This document shows positions 1 to 8,663 of a stretch of 64,000 nt of DNA, piece after piece. The notes under the pieces were generated by a model. The model worked only from the letters and a program-made list of their open reading frames with translations, ran no database searches and was not told where the DNA came from. Position numbers and translations under genes: made by a program. This DNA comes from Streptomyces violaceoruber (lineage in GTDB: Bacteria > Actinomycetota > Actinomycetes > Streptomycetales > Streptomycetaceae): assembly GCF_033406955.1 (NCBI RefSeq), contig NZ_CP137734.1, forward strand, positions 8,184,001-8,248,000. Direction: 5' to 3'. Numbering within the stretch: the stretch's first letter is position 1; each line of letters begins with the position of its first letter.

Positions 1-216
1 CTCGGTCTGACGCTCAGCAGGGCCGCCGCGCTGCGTGCCCTGGCCGACGCCCTGCCCGACGGCCCGGTCCGCGCCCGCCTGGACGAGGCGGCCGGGGCGC
101 ATCTCACGGCCGGCCTGCCGGCGGTGGAACGCGGTGACTTCACCACCGACCACTGGCTGGCCACCTTCGCCGCACTGGCCCTCGACCCGGTGGCTCCGCC
201 GGCTCCGCGTCACTGA
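1..216 (+). CDS. DUF2891 family protein, C-terminal fragment
   Basis: Open frame from the first base to TGA at 214-216, about 71 residues, so only the C-terminal end of a gene that begins outside the window. The segment with DHWLATFAALAL near the end resembles the C-terminus of DUF2891 proteins (function unknown). The assignment comes from recalled family resemblance of a short fragment. It converges on rpmF, with only 15 bp between the two stops. Confidence 0.55.
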   Translation, partial: LGLTLSRAAALRALADALPDGPVRARLDEAAGAHLTAGLPAVERGDFTTDHWLATFAALALDPVAPPAPRH

Positions 217-231
217 CCCGGGGGAGGAGGG

Positions 232-402
232 TCAGATCTCCGGGCGCAGGAGGCCGCGGCGGTACGCGGGCACCAAGTGCCGCGGAACCCGCAGGGTCAC
301 CCCGTCCACCGTCACGGGCACCAGATTCGGCGTGCTCGCCTTCCACTGGGCCCGGCGGTGGCGGGTGTTGCTGCGGGACATCCTGCGCTTGGGAACGGCC
401 AT
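232..402 (-). CDS. rpmF: 50S ribosomal protein L32 (bL32), zinc-independent paralogue
   Basis: Encodes 56 residues beginning MAVPKRRMSRSNTRHRRAQW, the signature N-terminus of bL32, a small protein of the large ribosomal subunit. The protein has no cysteine, so the two CxxC zinc knuckles of the zinc-binding form are missing. In actinomycetes such C-minus paralogues are typically made under zinc starvation. A good ribosome binding site (AAAGGAG) lies 7-8 bases upstream of ATG. A Zur-like box about 39 bp upstream fits this regulation. Confident identification; regulation is inferred. Confidence 0.92.
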   Translation of the reverse strand: MAVPKRRMSRSNTRHRRAQWKASTPNLVPVTVDGVTLRVPRHLVPAYRRGLLRPEI

Positions 403-440
403 GGTGAGGCTCCTTTCGGACGTGGAACCCCGACCCTACA

Positions 441-455
441 TGAAAACGATGTTCA
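441..455. promoter_or_regulatory. Putative Zur box upstream of rpmF
   Basis: The 15-mer TGAAAACGATGTTCA is an imperfect palindrome (TGAA...TTCA arms) very close to the Streptomyces Zur consensus, TGaaAatgatTttCA. It sits about 39 bp upstream of the rpmF start codon, where a repressor would block the promoter. Zinc-free ribosomal protein paralogues are known Zur targets in Streptomyces, so position and target agree. Confidence 0.65.
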
Positions 456-488
456 TGTTGAATGTGTCGTGTCCCGGAGCGCCCGCGC

Positions 489-1694
489 TCATCGCCGCTG
501 TGTGCCGGTGAGGCGCCCCAGCGCCCGCACCAACGCCTCGACGCCCGCCTCCGCCTTCGACCGGGGGCACCCGACGTTGAGCCGTACCCGTCCCGGGGAG
601 CCGTAGGCGGCCCCGGGCATGACCGCCACCTTCTCGACCTCCACCAGTTCGCGTTGCAGCTCCTCGTCGTCGACGCCCAGCGGGCGCAGGTCGATCCACG
701 CCAGGTAACCCGCCTGCGGGGGCCGCCAGTCGAGCCCCGGGAACGCCGCCCGGAGGCGGTCGGCGACCATCGCGAGGTTGCCCGCGAGATACGTCCGCAG
801 CGCGTCCAGCCAGGGCGCCCCCTCGCGGTACGCGGCGATGTGGCCGACCAGCGACAGCACCGCGGGGGAGGAGAGCCCGTCCGCGTCCTTGAGCTGCCGC
901 AGGTAGGCGTCGCGCGAGGCCGGGTCGCCGACGATGCCGTAACTGCCGGTCAGCGCGGGAATGTTGAAGGACTTGGACGCCGAGGTGACCACGGCCCAGC
1001 GGCCGTCGCCGGCGTGGCGGACCCAGGGACGGTGGAGGTGCGGGGCGTGGGCCAGGTCGGAGTGGATCTCGTCGCTGACGACCGCCACGCCGTGTCGTGC
1101 GCACAGCCGGGCCATCCGGTCCAGCTCCGCGGCCGACCACACCCTGCCCGTCGGGTTGTGCGGCGAACACAGCAGCAGCACGGCCGTGTCGGGGAGCGCC
1201 AGCAGCCGTTCCAGCTCCGGCCAGTCGTCCAGGGGACACTCCAGGAGCCGCCGGCCGCTTGCCGCGACCGTCCTGGGGAACGCGTCGTACATCGGGGTGT
1301 GGGCGACCACCCCGTCACCCGGCCGCGACCACAGGTGCAGCAACCGCGAGACCTGGTAGACCACGGAGGGCGCGTAGACGACCGACCCGGGGTCCACGGC
1401 CGTGCCGTGCCGTGCCGCGTACCAGTGGACGATCGCGGACAGGAAGTCGTCCTGGCGCCAGCGGGAGTAGCCGAGCACCCCGTGCTCCAGACGGCCGCGC
1501 AGCGCCGCCAGCACCTCGGGGGCGGTCTCGAAGTCCATGTCGGAGATCGTGAACGGCAGCAGGTCCGGCACGCCGAACCGGTCCTGCACGTAGTCCCACT
1601 GCGTGCACCAGGTGCCGCGCCGGTCCACCGGGGTGTCGAAGTCGTACGGCGCGGACGCGGGCCCCGGTGCGGCGGGAGCCGAGTGCGCGGTCAC
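489..1694 (-). CDS. malY: MalY/PatB-type PLP-dependent C-S beta-lyase
   Basis: 401-residue fold-type I PLP enzyme. SPHNPTGR (about 177-184), SDEIHSDL (207-214, with the cofactor Asp) and SASKSFN (Schiff-base Lys241) are the family hallmarks. Relatives cleave cystathionine or other cysteine-S conjugates; E. coli MalY also antagonises the maltose regulator MalT. It starts with GTG inside the stop of malX (GTGA overlap), so the two are translationally coupled, as in the E. coli malXY operon. Physiological substrate is not evident. Length is normal for the family. Confidence 0.87.
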   Translation of the reverse strand: MTAHSAPAAPGPASAPYDFDTPVDRRGTWCTQWDYVQDRFGVPDLLPFTISDMDFETAPEVLAALRGRLEHGVLGYSRWRQDDFLSAIVHWYAARHGTAVDPGSVVYAPSVVYQVSRLLHLWSRPGDGVVAHTPMYDAFPRTVAASGRRLLECPLDDWPELERLLALPDTAVLLLCSPHNPTGRVWSAAELDRMARLCARHGVAVVSDEIHSDLAHAPHLHRPWVRHAGDGRWAVVTSASKSFNIPALTGSYGIVGDPASRDAYLRQLKDADGLSSPAVLSLVGHIAAYREGAPWLDALRTYLAGNLAMVADRLRAAFPGLDWRPPQAGYLAWIDLRPLGVDDEELQRELVEVEKVAVMPGAAYGSPGRVRLNVGCPRSKAEAGVEALVRALGRLTGTQRR

Positions 1695-3340
1695 GGCCGG
1701 CCCGCCGGGACCATCGTCGCGATGGCGTCCTTCACGGACTGCACCTGCGGACCGATGACGACCTGGACGTTGTGCCCGTCGAGCTTGACGACGCCCACGG
1801 CCCCCAGCTTCTTCAGCCGGGCCTCGTCCACCGCTTCGGCGTCCGCCACCGTCATGCGCAGGCGGGTGATGCAGTTGTCCAGGGACCGGATGTTGCCGGC
1901 GCCGCCGATCGCGTCGAGCATGGCGGCCGCGTCGTACTTCCCGGCGACCAGCTCGCGCGCCGGCTCAGGAGCCGCTCCGGCCTGCTCCTCCGCGTGTTCC
2001 GCGTCATGCGCACCGTCGTGCTCGTCGTGCTCGTCGTGCTCGTCGTCCGCCGGCGGGTCCTCCCGGCCGGGCGTCTTGAGGTCGAAGCGGGTGATGGCCC
2101 AGCGGAACAGGAAGTAGTACGCGGCGAACCACACCGCCGCGATCACCGGCACCAGATACCACTTGGTCGTCGAGCCCTGGAGCACACCGAAGACGAGCCA
2201 GTCGATGACGTTGCCGTCCGTGTTGCCGATGAACACGCCGAGCACGGCCGCCGTGAGGAAGCCCAGTCCCACCAGGACCGCGTGGACGAGGTACAGCCAC
2301 GGGGCGACGAACAGGAACAGGAACTCCAGCGGCTCCGTGATGCCGCCGACCACGCAGGCCACCACACCGGACACGAGCAGGGCCTTGATCTCCGGCCGCA
2401 TACGGCGCCTCGCGCAGTGGTACATCGCGAGCGCGGCGCCCGGCAGGCCGCCCAGGTAGGCCGCCATCTTGCCCTGGGAGAGGAAGTGCGTGGCGTCGGT
2501 GACGGCGGAGCCCGGTGCCGCCGAGCAGTCCAACTGGGCGTAGAACAGGTTCAGTGCGCCGGAGACGTGGTCGCCGCAGACGGTTCCCGAGCCGCCGACG
2601 TCCGTGAAGCGGAACATGGCGACGAGGATGTGGTGCAGGCCGATCGGGCGCAGCAGTACTTCGCCCATGCCGAAGAAGAACGGTCCGAAGACGCCCGTGT
2701 GCCCGATGCCGCGGCCGACCGCGCTGATCCAGCCGTTGAAGGTCGGCCACACCAGCGGGATGAGCAGACCGAGCACGCTCAGGACCAGGGCCGAGACGAT
2801 CGGGACGAAGCGCAGCCCGCCGAAGAAGGCCAGCGCGTCGGGCATCCGCTGGGTGCGGAAGCGCCGGTGGAGCAGGCTGACAACGATGCCAACGGCCACG
2901 GCGCCGAGCAGTCCCGTGTCGATGGACTGCACGCCCAGCACGTCGGCTATGCCGTAGTGCTCGATCGCCTTCTCGTCCTCGAAGTCGACGCCCTTGGCGG
3001 TGAGGTAGAAGTTCACCGCGAGGTTCATGGCGACGAAGCCGACGAAACCGGAGAACGCGGCCACGCCCTTGTCCTCGCGGGCGAGGCCGAGCGGGATCGC
3101 CATGGCGAAGAGGACGGGCAGGAAGGTGAAGGCGACCAGGCCCGTGTTGGCCATCCAGGTGAAGACGAGGTGGAAGCCCTCGCCCTTCAGGAAGGCAACG
3201 TTGTCAGTGACCGCGTCACTCGACAGCGAGGAGCCGATGCCCAGCATGATGCCGCAGAACGCGAGCAGGGCCACCGGGAGCATGAACGTCTTGCCGAGCC
3301 CCTGGAGGAATTCCCAGAGTGCGGCCTTGGTCTTCTGCAT
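1691..3340 (-). CDS. malX: PTS glucose/maltose-type EIICB permease (MalX-like)
   Basis: 549 residues. The N-terminal part has about ten membrane segments of an EIIC sugar permease, with the FGMGEVLLRPIGLHH and GITEPLEF motifs. The C-terminal EIIB domain carries the phosphorylated cysteine at about 490 (DNCITRLR). There is no EIIA domain, so phosphate must come from an EIIA elsewhere. The linker (residues about 432-452) is a run of Asp/Glu/His repeats (DEHDEHDEHD), unusual and possibly metal-binding. It is the first gene of malX-malY; the sugar transported cannot be deduced. Confidence 0.87.
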   Translation of the reverse strand: MQKTKAALWEFLQGLGKTFMLPVALLAFCGIMLGIGSSLSSDAVTDNVAFLKGEGFHLVFTWMANTGLVAFTFLPVLFAMAIPLGLAREDKGVAAFSGFVGFVAMNLAVNFYLTAKGVDFEDEKAIEHYGIADVLGVQSIDTGLLGAVAVGIVVSLLHRRFRTQRMPDALAFFGGLRFVPIVSALVLSVLGLLIPLVWPTFNGWISAVGRGIGHTGVFGPFFFGMGEVLLRPIGLHHILVAMFRFTDVGGSGTVCGDHVSGALNLFYAQLDCSAAPGSAVTDATHFLSQGKMAAYLGGLPGAALAMYHCARRRMRPEIKALLVSGVVACVVGGITEPLEFLFLFVAPWLYLVHAVLVGLGFLTAAVLGVFIGNTDGNVIDWLVFGVLQGSTTKWYLVPVIAAVWFAAYYFLFRWAITRFDLKTPGREDPPADDEHDEHDEHDGAHDAEHAEEQAGAAPEPARELVAGKYDAAAMLDAIGGAGNIRSLDNCITRLRMTVADAEAVDEARLKKLGAVGVVKLDGHNVQVVIGPQVQSVKDAIATMVPAGRP

Positions 3341-3508
3341 GTGTACGGAACTTTCGGGCCTGGGGGACGGACCCGTCCGCTCGTCGTGACGACGCGGCGC
3401 GGGCCGGCGGGCGGAACGGGCGGCTGGGGGGAAGACGCCGCCGCAGGGATCACATCACAGCGGGTCGGTGACTGTCCACGGTGTCCCGTCGCCCCGCGCC
3501 CCCGCCCG

Positions 3509-4513
3509 TCACAACCATCCCCGCCGCGCCGCCTGCCAGGCGAGCTGCATGCGGGTCGCGGCGTTGGCGCGTTCCATCATGCCCTGGATACGGCGCTGGA
3601 CCGTGCGGCGGCTGAGCTGCATCTGGGAGGCGATCGCCTTGTCGGCCACTCCCGCCACCAGCAGCGACAGCAGCCTGCGGTCGGTGGGGGCCAGCGCGTC
3701 GGGCGCCGCGGGCCCGTCGGTCCCGGAGAGTTCGCCCGAGTCGTCGACGTCCAGCGGGACGGCGTCCTCCCAGTACCGCTCGAACAGCGCGATCAGGGCC
3801 GCCAGCAGATTGCTGTCCCTGACCAGCGCCGTCGTGGGTTCCTCCGGACTGCCGTGCGGCCCCCCGGCGACGAGCGGGAAGACGGCCACCGCGCGGTCCG
3901 CGATCGCCAGGCGCAGCGGGAGTTGCGGCACGGCACGGGCGACCTCACCGGCCCGCACCCCCGCCACGACGTTGTCGACCGCGCCCTCGTCGTCGAAGAA
4001 CGCCTTCTCGTACAGCACCCGGTAGCGCACCCCGCGGGCCAGTGCCTCGAACTCCTCGGTGTTGCTGCCCGAGGGCATGGCCACGTACTGCGCCTTGCAG
4101 AACCAGAGCATCTCCTCGCGCACGCTGGTCTGGATCTGCCGCAGGTGCTGGCGCAGCGCCTCGGCGCCGGTGATGACCTCAAGGAGCTGCCCCGCGTCCC
4201 GCCTGCGCATGGTGTCCCGGTAGGACTCGATCAGCCGGGCCGCCTCGTGCTGGGCGAGGTCCAGCGCCTCGGCACTGCGCTTGAGCCGGGGCAGCAGGGC
4301 GACATCGGGCGGCGCCGCCTGGTAGAGGCGGGGGACGCCGTCGGTGGGGCTGGCGAGGCCCTTGGCGGTGAGCGACTCCAGGACGCGGTCCATCCGCTCG
4401 ACCGGCATGCCGTCACGCTCCGCCAGGTCGGCGGCGCCGGCCCGGCCGAAGGTGACGAGCAGTGCGTACACCGACTCCTCGTCGGGCGACAGCCCAGCGA
4501 TCTCCAGCACCAC
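3509..4513 (-). CDS. TrmB/LuxR-type transcriptional regulator
   Basis: 334 residues. The N-terminus (about 1-75) looks like a TrmB-type winged helix (SPDEESVYALLVTFGRA, then a predicted recognition helix). A middle region with coiled-coil character follows, and residues about 270-334 form a LuxR-like HTH (DKAIASQMQLSRRTVQRRI). This architecture is common in Streptomyces regulators of unknown ligand. It lies 168 bp upstream of malX on the same strand, so it may control the malXY operon in the role MalI plays in E. coli, but that is inference from position. Confidence 0.75.
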   Translation of the reverse strand: MVLEIAGLSPDEESVYALLVTFGRAGAADLAERDGMPVERMDRVLESLTAKGLASPTDGVPRLYQAAPPDVALLPRLKRSAEALDLAQHEAARLIESYRDTMRRRDAGQLLEVITGAEALRQHLRQIQTSVREEMLWFCKAQYVAMPSGSNTEEFEALARGVRYRVLYEKAFFDDEGAVDNVVAGVRAGEVARAVPQLPLRLAIADRAVAVFPLVAGGPHGSPEEPTTALVRDSNLLAALIALFERYWEDAVPLDVDDSGELSGTDGPAAPDALAPTDRRLLSLLVAGVADKAIASQMQLSRRTVQRRIQGMMERANAATRMQLAWQAARRGWL

Positions 4514-4584
4514 GAACGCCCTCCCCGGATCCTGGGCCGTGACGGTTGAACACCGTACTGCACAGGTGGGGAGGGCGCGGCGGG

Positions 4585-4611
4585 GGTGTGCGGCGTCATC
4601 CGCCGCACACC
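4585..4611 (-). terminator. Hairpin downstream of the subtilase gene
   Basis: Perfect 11-bp inverted repeat (GGTGTGCGGCG / CGCCGCACACC) with a 5-base loop, starting 19 bp beyond the stop codon of the subtilase gene. It has no clear U-tract, as is usual in Streptomyces terminators. It separates the protease gene from the downstream regulator on the same strand. Confidence 0.65.
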
Positions 4612-4630
4612 GTTCGTGCCGGACGGGCCG

Positions 4631-7600
4631 CTACCGGCGTACCGCGTAGGCGCGTTGCACCGTCTGCCGAACCGAGTCGCCCGCCGCGTCGCGCGCCGTG
4701 ACGCGGAGCGTGACCCACGACTCCCCGTGGGCGGGCGGCGTGAGCGAGGCCCGGAAGGCGTTGCGGCCGTGCGCGTGGGTGCGCGCCGACGACCAGGTGC
4801 GCCCGTCGTCGTAGGAGGCCTCGACCCGGACGCTCACACCCCGCGGAACGGGCAGTCCCTCCTGGGTACGCACCCGCACCTCGACATGGTGCGAGCGGGT
4901 GCCGCGCACGGAATTGCGCACGTCGACCGGTACGTCGTAGTCCAGTTGGAGCAGCGACAGCGGGGCGGCGGCGTCCGTGCGGCCCGACTCGAAGGACCAG
5001 GACGTACTGGTGGCCACCCCTCGCGTCCAGGCCTCGGAGTCGCGCGAGGTCTCCATGTCCAGCCGGTAGCGTGCCCGTTCGGCCGGAACGGTCACGTTCT
5101 GCCAGGCGCTGCCGACCCCGTCGACCCGCTCGCCGTCCCGGTACAGCACGGCGCTCGCGGTGTCACCGCCGGAGGGGGGCGACCAGTGCCCGGCCTGCGA
5201 GTCGGTGAACTCAGCGACCCTCAGCCGCAGCACGTTGCCGTCCCGCACGGTCGGCGTCGTGGTGCCGGCGGGGATGGACGGACGGACGACCGCGCCCTGC
5301 CAGGTCTCCCGGGGCCGCACGCCGGCCCGGTAGGTGCGCGGATCGTCCCGCATCCCGGCGATGAGCGGCTGGTCCACGTCGAACGTCGTGGTGTGGTGCA
5401 CCCGGTGCTGCCAGGCGGTGTCGCCCGCGCTCACGTACTCGGTGCGCTCGAAACCGAGCGGCACGAACCGGGTGTACTGCAGCCAGGCGGTGTTCTGGTA
5501 CGGCCGCCAGCCGAAGCGCTGCTCGCTCGCCCACCCCGTGACACCGTTGTCGGCGTAGGTGGTGCGGACCACCGCGCTGTTGCGGGCGGACACCGAGTGC
5601 ACGACCTTGCGGGGCACCTGCTGCTCGGACACCTGCATCACGTCGTACAGGTACGGGCTGCGCGCGGTACCGGAGAACCGCACCGAGGTCGAGCCGCGGG
5701 CGATGCGCGCGAGCAGCTCGGCGCCCGTGCCCTTGCCGATCCGCAGCGTGGGCAGGGCGTTGCGGTCGCCCGTAGGCCGCCAGCGCGTCCAGCCGGTGTC
5801 GTTGAAGTGGACGAGGATCACCGCGCTGACCCCGGCCGCGGCCGCCCGTTCGACCAGGGCCCGCTCACCGGCTCCCGTCGGGTTGTCCACCACCGCGACC
5901 CTGCCGCGGGCGCGGCTGAAGTCGGCGTCCGCCGCGACACCGGCGTCGACCGCGGTCAGCGTCGCGCCGCGCTCGGGCAGCAGCGGCGACGCGGGCATGT
6001 AGTAGGCGCCCAGGTCGAACCCCGTGCGGGACACCTTCGCCTCGACGAGCGGGGCGACGAGCTGCCAGCGGGAGGCGAACTCGAAGGTGCCCTCGGTGAC
6101 CTTGGCCGTCGGACTGATGTACAGCCGCTTGGCGATGTCGAAGTACATCGTGCCCTGCGTCAGGCTGCGGCCCCCGATCTCACGGTAGGTCTGATAGCTC
6201 AGGATCCCGCGCTGCTCCGCGGGCCGGGGCGTGCGGATCTCCACGGGAACCGTCTTCCGGGCGTCCAGGGTGACGGTCATGTCCTTGGTGACCTTGACCT
6301 CGGGCAGCACCACGTGGCGCAGCTCCTCGCCGTCCTCGGCCGACGTGGTCCAGCTGGTGTTGAGCTGGTAGACGCCCTCCTCGACCTCGGCGACGGCGGC
6401 CGCGGGGTCGCTGTAGCCGACGAAGCCCTCCGCGCCCCAGATGGTGGGGAGGTCGGCGACCTGCTCGCCGTCCTTGTCGATCGTCCTCACGGTGATCCGG
6501 TGTGTCGGCCCGTGCACCACGAGGCTCAGCGTGGTGTGCGCGGCCACCGAGCCGTCGGCGGTCGTCGCGGTGACGTAGCCGTAGAACTTGCCCTGTCCGG
6601 CGCGGGCGGGATCGACGGTCAGCGGCACCTCGGCCGAGCTGCCGGCGGGCACGCGTACGGAGTCGGAGCCGAGCCGCGCCGATCCCTCGGCGGGCGCCTT
6701 GCCGCCTTCCGTGGCCAGCTCGACGGCGAGCGAGAGCGTGACGTCCTCGTCGGAGGAGTTGGTGTACCTGACCCTCGACGTCACGGGCTCGGTGTCCCGC
6801 GAGGTGAACGGCCCCATGACGAGTGTGCCGGTGGCGGTCACCGCGCCCAGTCCCGCGGCGCGCACGTCGATCCGCCCGCCGCCCTGTTCGGTGACCTTCT
6901 GGCCGTCCACCGTGACCGCCGTGCTGATCAGCGCGTCCTTCAACTGCGCGCCGGTCCAGTCGGGATGACGCTGGGCCAGGAGCGCGGCCGCGCCCGCCAC
7001 GTGCGGGGTGGCCATCGAGGTGCCCGAGGCGGCGGTGTAGTGCTCGTCGACCGGGTCGCCCATCGCCGACCCGGCCGCGCGTGCCGCCACGATGCCCACA
7101 CCGGGGGCCGTGACGTCCGGCTTCACCGCGTCGTCACCGAGGCGCGGGCCGCGGCTGGAGAACGGGGCGAGGGAATCGTCCCGGTCGACGGCCCCGACGG
7201 TGAGTGCGGCGTCCGCGGCCCCGGGCGAGCCGACCGTGCGGGGACCCTGCTCGCCCTCGTTGCCGGCCGCGACCACGAACAGCGTGCCGGTGCGCCGGCT
7301 GAGGTCGTTGAGTGCCTGGCTCATGGGATCGGTGCCGTCGGTCGCCCCCGAGGAGCCGAGGCTCATGTTGACGACGTCGGCGCCCTGGTCCGCCGCCCAC
7401 TCCATGCCCGCGATCACCTGCGACTCGCTGCCGAAGCCGTCGTCGCCGAGCACCTTGCCGACCAGCAACCGCGCGGCGGGCGCGACTCCTTGACGGCTCC
7501 CGCCGGAGGCGGCGCCGCTGCCGCCGACGATGGAGGCGACGTGGGTGCCGTGCCCGAAGACGTCGTTGGTGCCGGAGCTGCCGGAGAAGTCCTTGGCCGC

Positions 7601-8368
7601 CGCGACCCGGCCGGCCAGGTCGGGATGGCTCTGGTCGGCACCGGTGTCCAGGACGGCGACCTTGACGCCGTCGCCCCGGTAACCGGCCGACCACACGTCC
7701 GGGGCGCCGATCTGGGCCGTACTGCGGTCCAGGGACGCGCGCACCCGGCCGTCCAGCCACACGCGCGGAGTGGCGGCCGCGGCCTTCGCGCGCTGTCCGC
7801 CGGCCGGGACGAGCCGCTTCCAGAACCGGCCGAGTTCCGCATCGTCGACCCGCACGGCACGCGCGTCGATGCTGTCGAGTTCGCGGACCGACGCGTCCCG
7901 CGCCAGGTCGGTCAACGCGTTCACGGAGGAGGCCGCCACGCCCTCGGCCCGCTCCACGATGAGCGGCAGCGCGTCCGTGTGCGCGGTGTCGTACCGCTGC
8001 GCCAGGAGCGCCGTCACGTCGAACAGGTCCCGGTCCAGGCGCCCGGCGGCGACCAGGGCGTCGGCGTCGGACGGGAGGACCGTCACGTGGCCGTCCTGCT
8101 CGAGGGTGCGGAAGAGGACGCCCCGTCTCCCCGGCCCCGGCGTGACGGACGCCGCCTGGCGTCCGTCCGCGGCCCGGGTGACGGTCACGCTGTCCCCGGT
8201 GATCAGCTTGACCGTCGCGGTGCCGTGGTCCGTCGCGGTGCCGTGGTCCGCCGAAGGCGCGGCGGCGTCTGGACGCGGGGTGCTCGCGAGTGCGGGTACG
8301 GGGGCCACGGCGCCGGCGGCCAGCGCCAGACCGGCCGATATCGCGGCCAACAGGCGGATCCGTCTCAT
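4631..8368 (-). CDS. Secreted S8 family serine protease (subtilase)
   Basis: 1,245 residues. A signal peptide (MRRIRLLAAIS followed by a hydrophobic core ending near ALAS) precedes a propeptide. The subtilisin domain carries the catalytic triad Asp241 (VAVLDTGAD), His273 (FGHGTHVAS) and Ser451 (GTSMATPHVAGA). The long C-terminal part (about 520-1245) has beta-sandwich segments and a PA-like stretch near residues 830-880, features of large Streptomyces extracellular subtilases. It is predicted to degrade extracellular protein. It is divergent from a secreted SGNH hydrolase. Confidence 0.94.
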   Translation of the reverse strand: MRRIRLLAAISAGLALAAGAVAPVPALASTPRPDAAAPSADHGTATDHGTATVKLITGDSVTVTRAADGRQAASVTPGPGRRGVLFRTLEQDGHVTVLPSDADALVAAGRLDRDLFDVTALLAQRYDTAHTDALPLIVERAEGVAASSVNALTDLARDASVRELDSIDARAVRVDDAELGRFWKRLVPAGGQRAKAAAATPRVWLDGRVRASLDRSTAQIGAPDVWSAGYRGDGVKVAVLDTGADQSHPDLAGRVAAAKDFSGSSGTNDVFGHGTHVASIVGGSGAASGGSRQGVAPAARLLVGKVLGDDGFGSESQVIAGMEWAADQGADVVNMSLGSSGATDGTDPMSQALNDLSRRTGTLFVVAAGNEGEQGPRTVGSPGAADAALTVGAVDRDDSLAPFSSRGPRLGDDAVKPDVTAPGVGIVAARAAGSAMGDPVDEHYTAASGTSMATPHVAGAAALLAQRHPDWTGAQLKDALISTAVTVDGQKVTEQGGGRIDVRAAGLGAVTATGTLVMGPFTSRDTEPVTSRVRYTNSSDEDVTLSLAVELATEGGKAPAEGSARLGSDSVRVPAGSSAEVPLTVDPARAGQGKFYGYVTATTADGSVAAHTTLSLVVHGPTHRITVRTIDKDGEQVADLPTIWGAEGFVGYSDPAAAVAEVEEGVYQLNTSWTTSAEDGEELRHVVLPEVKVTKDMTVTLDARKTVPVEIRTPRPAEQRGILSYQTYREIGGRSLTQGTMYFDIAKRLYISPTAKVTEGTFEFASRWQLVAPLVEAKVSRTGFDLGAYYMPASPLLPERGATLTAVDAGVAADADFSRARGRVAVVDNPTGAGERALVERAAAAGVSAVILVHFNDTGWTRWRPTGDRNALPTLRIGKGTGAELLARIARGSTSVRFSGTARSPYLYDVMQVSEQQVPRKVVHSVSARNSAVVRTTYADNGVTGWASEQRFGWRPYQNTAWLQYTRFVPLGFERTEYVSAGDTAWQHRVHHTTTFDVDQPLIAGMRDDPRTYRAGVRPRETWQGAVVRPSIPAGTTTPTVRDGNVLRLRVAEFTDSQAGHWSPPSGGDTASAVLYRDGERVDGVGSAWQNVTVPAERARYRLDMETSRDSEAWTRGVATSTSWSFESGRTDAAAPLSLLQLDYDVPVDVRNSVRGTRSHHVEVRVRTQEGLPVPRGVSVRVEASYDDGRTWSSARTHAHGRNAFRASLTPPAHGESWVTLRVTARDAAGDSVRQTVQRAYAVRR
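8213..8248. repeat. 18-bp tandem duplication within the subtilase gene
   Basis: Two perfect adjacent copies of CGTCGCGGTGCCGTGGTC (8213-8230 and 8231-8248). They encode the repeated DHGTAT unit at about residues 41-52, just after the signal peptide, a position that tolerates length variation. It looks like a recent replication-slippage event. Confidence 0.85.
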
Positions 8369-8663
8369 CAGTGCGCTGCCTTCCCATGCGTTCGATCGAG
8401 TGAGTGCGTTGGCCAGAATGAGCTTGCCGAAGACGGGGTGTCATTCGATTCGGGTGGCACAGGTGGGACATGTCGCAAGGGCGACACCGGGGCGATACCG
8501 GGGCGCCGCCTGGGCGTACGGCGGATGCAACCCGGTTTAGGGGGCGTGGGGTTGGCGTGCCGGGCGATGCGCGGGGCACTGCCGGGCCGCGAGTGGCGTG
8601 GACCGGGGAACGGCCGGGGAGGATCCAGCCCTGCACCCCGTCACGTCGGAAAGGCAGGCACCG
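8369..8663. other. Intergenic region between divergent secreted-protein genes
   Basis: 295 bp between the subtilase start and the SGNH hydrolase start. It must hold both promoters. A short direct repeat is visible around 8480-8505 (GCGACACCGGG / GCGATACCGGG). No small gene with a good ribosome binding site was seen, and I could not assign -10/-35 boxes with confidence. Confidence 0.4.

Noticed and set aside
1667..4549. Plus-strand open frame of 960 codons over malX and its regulator
   Set aside because: No recognisable domain, biased to charged residues, and covers two real genes plus their intergenic space on the other strand.
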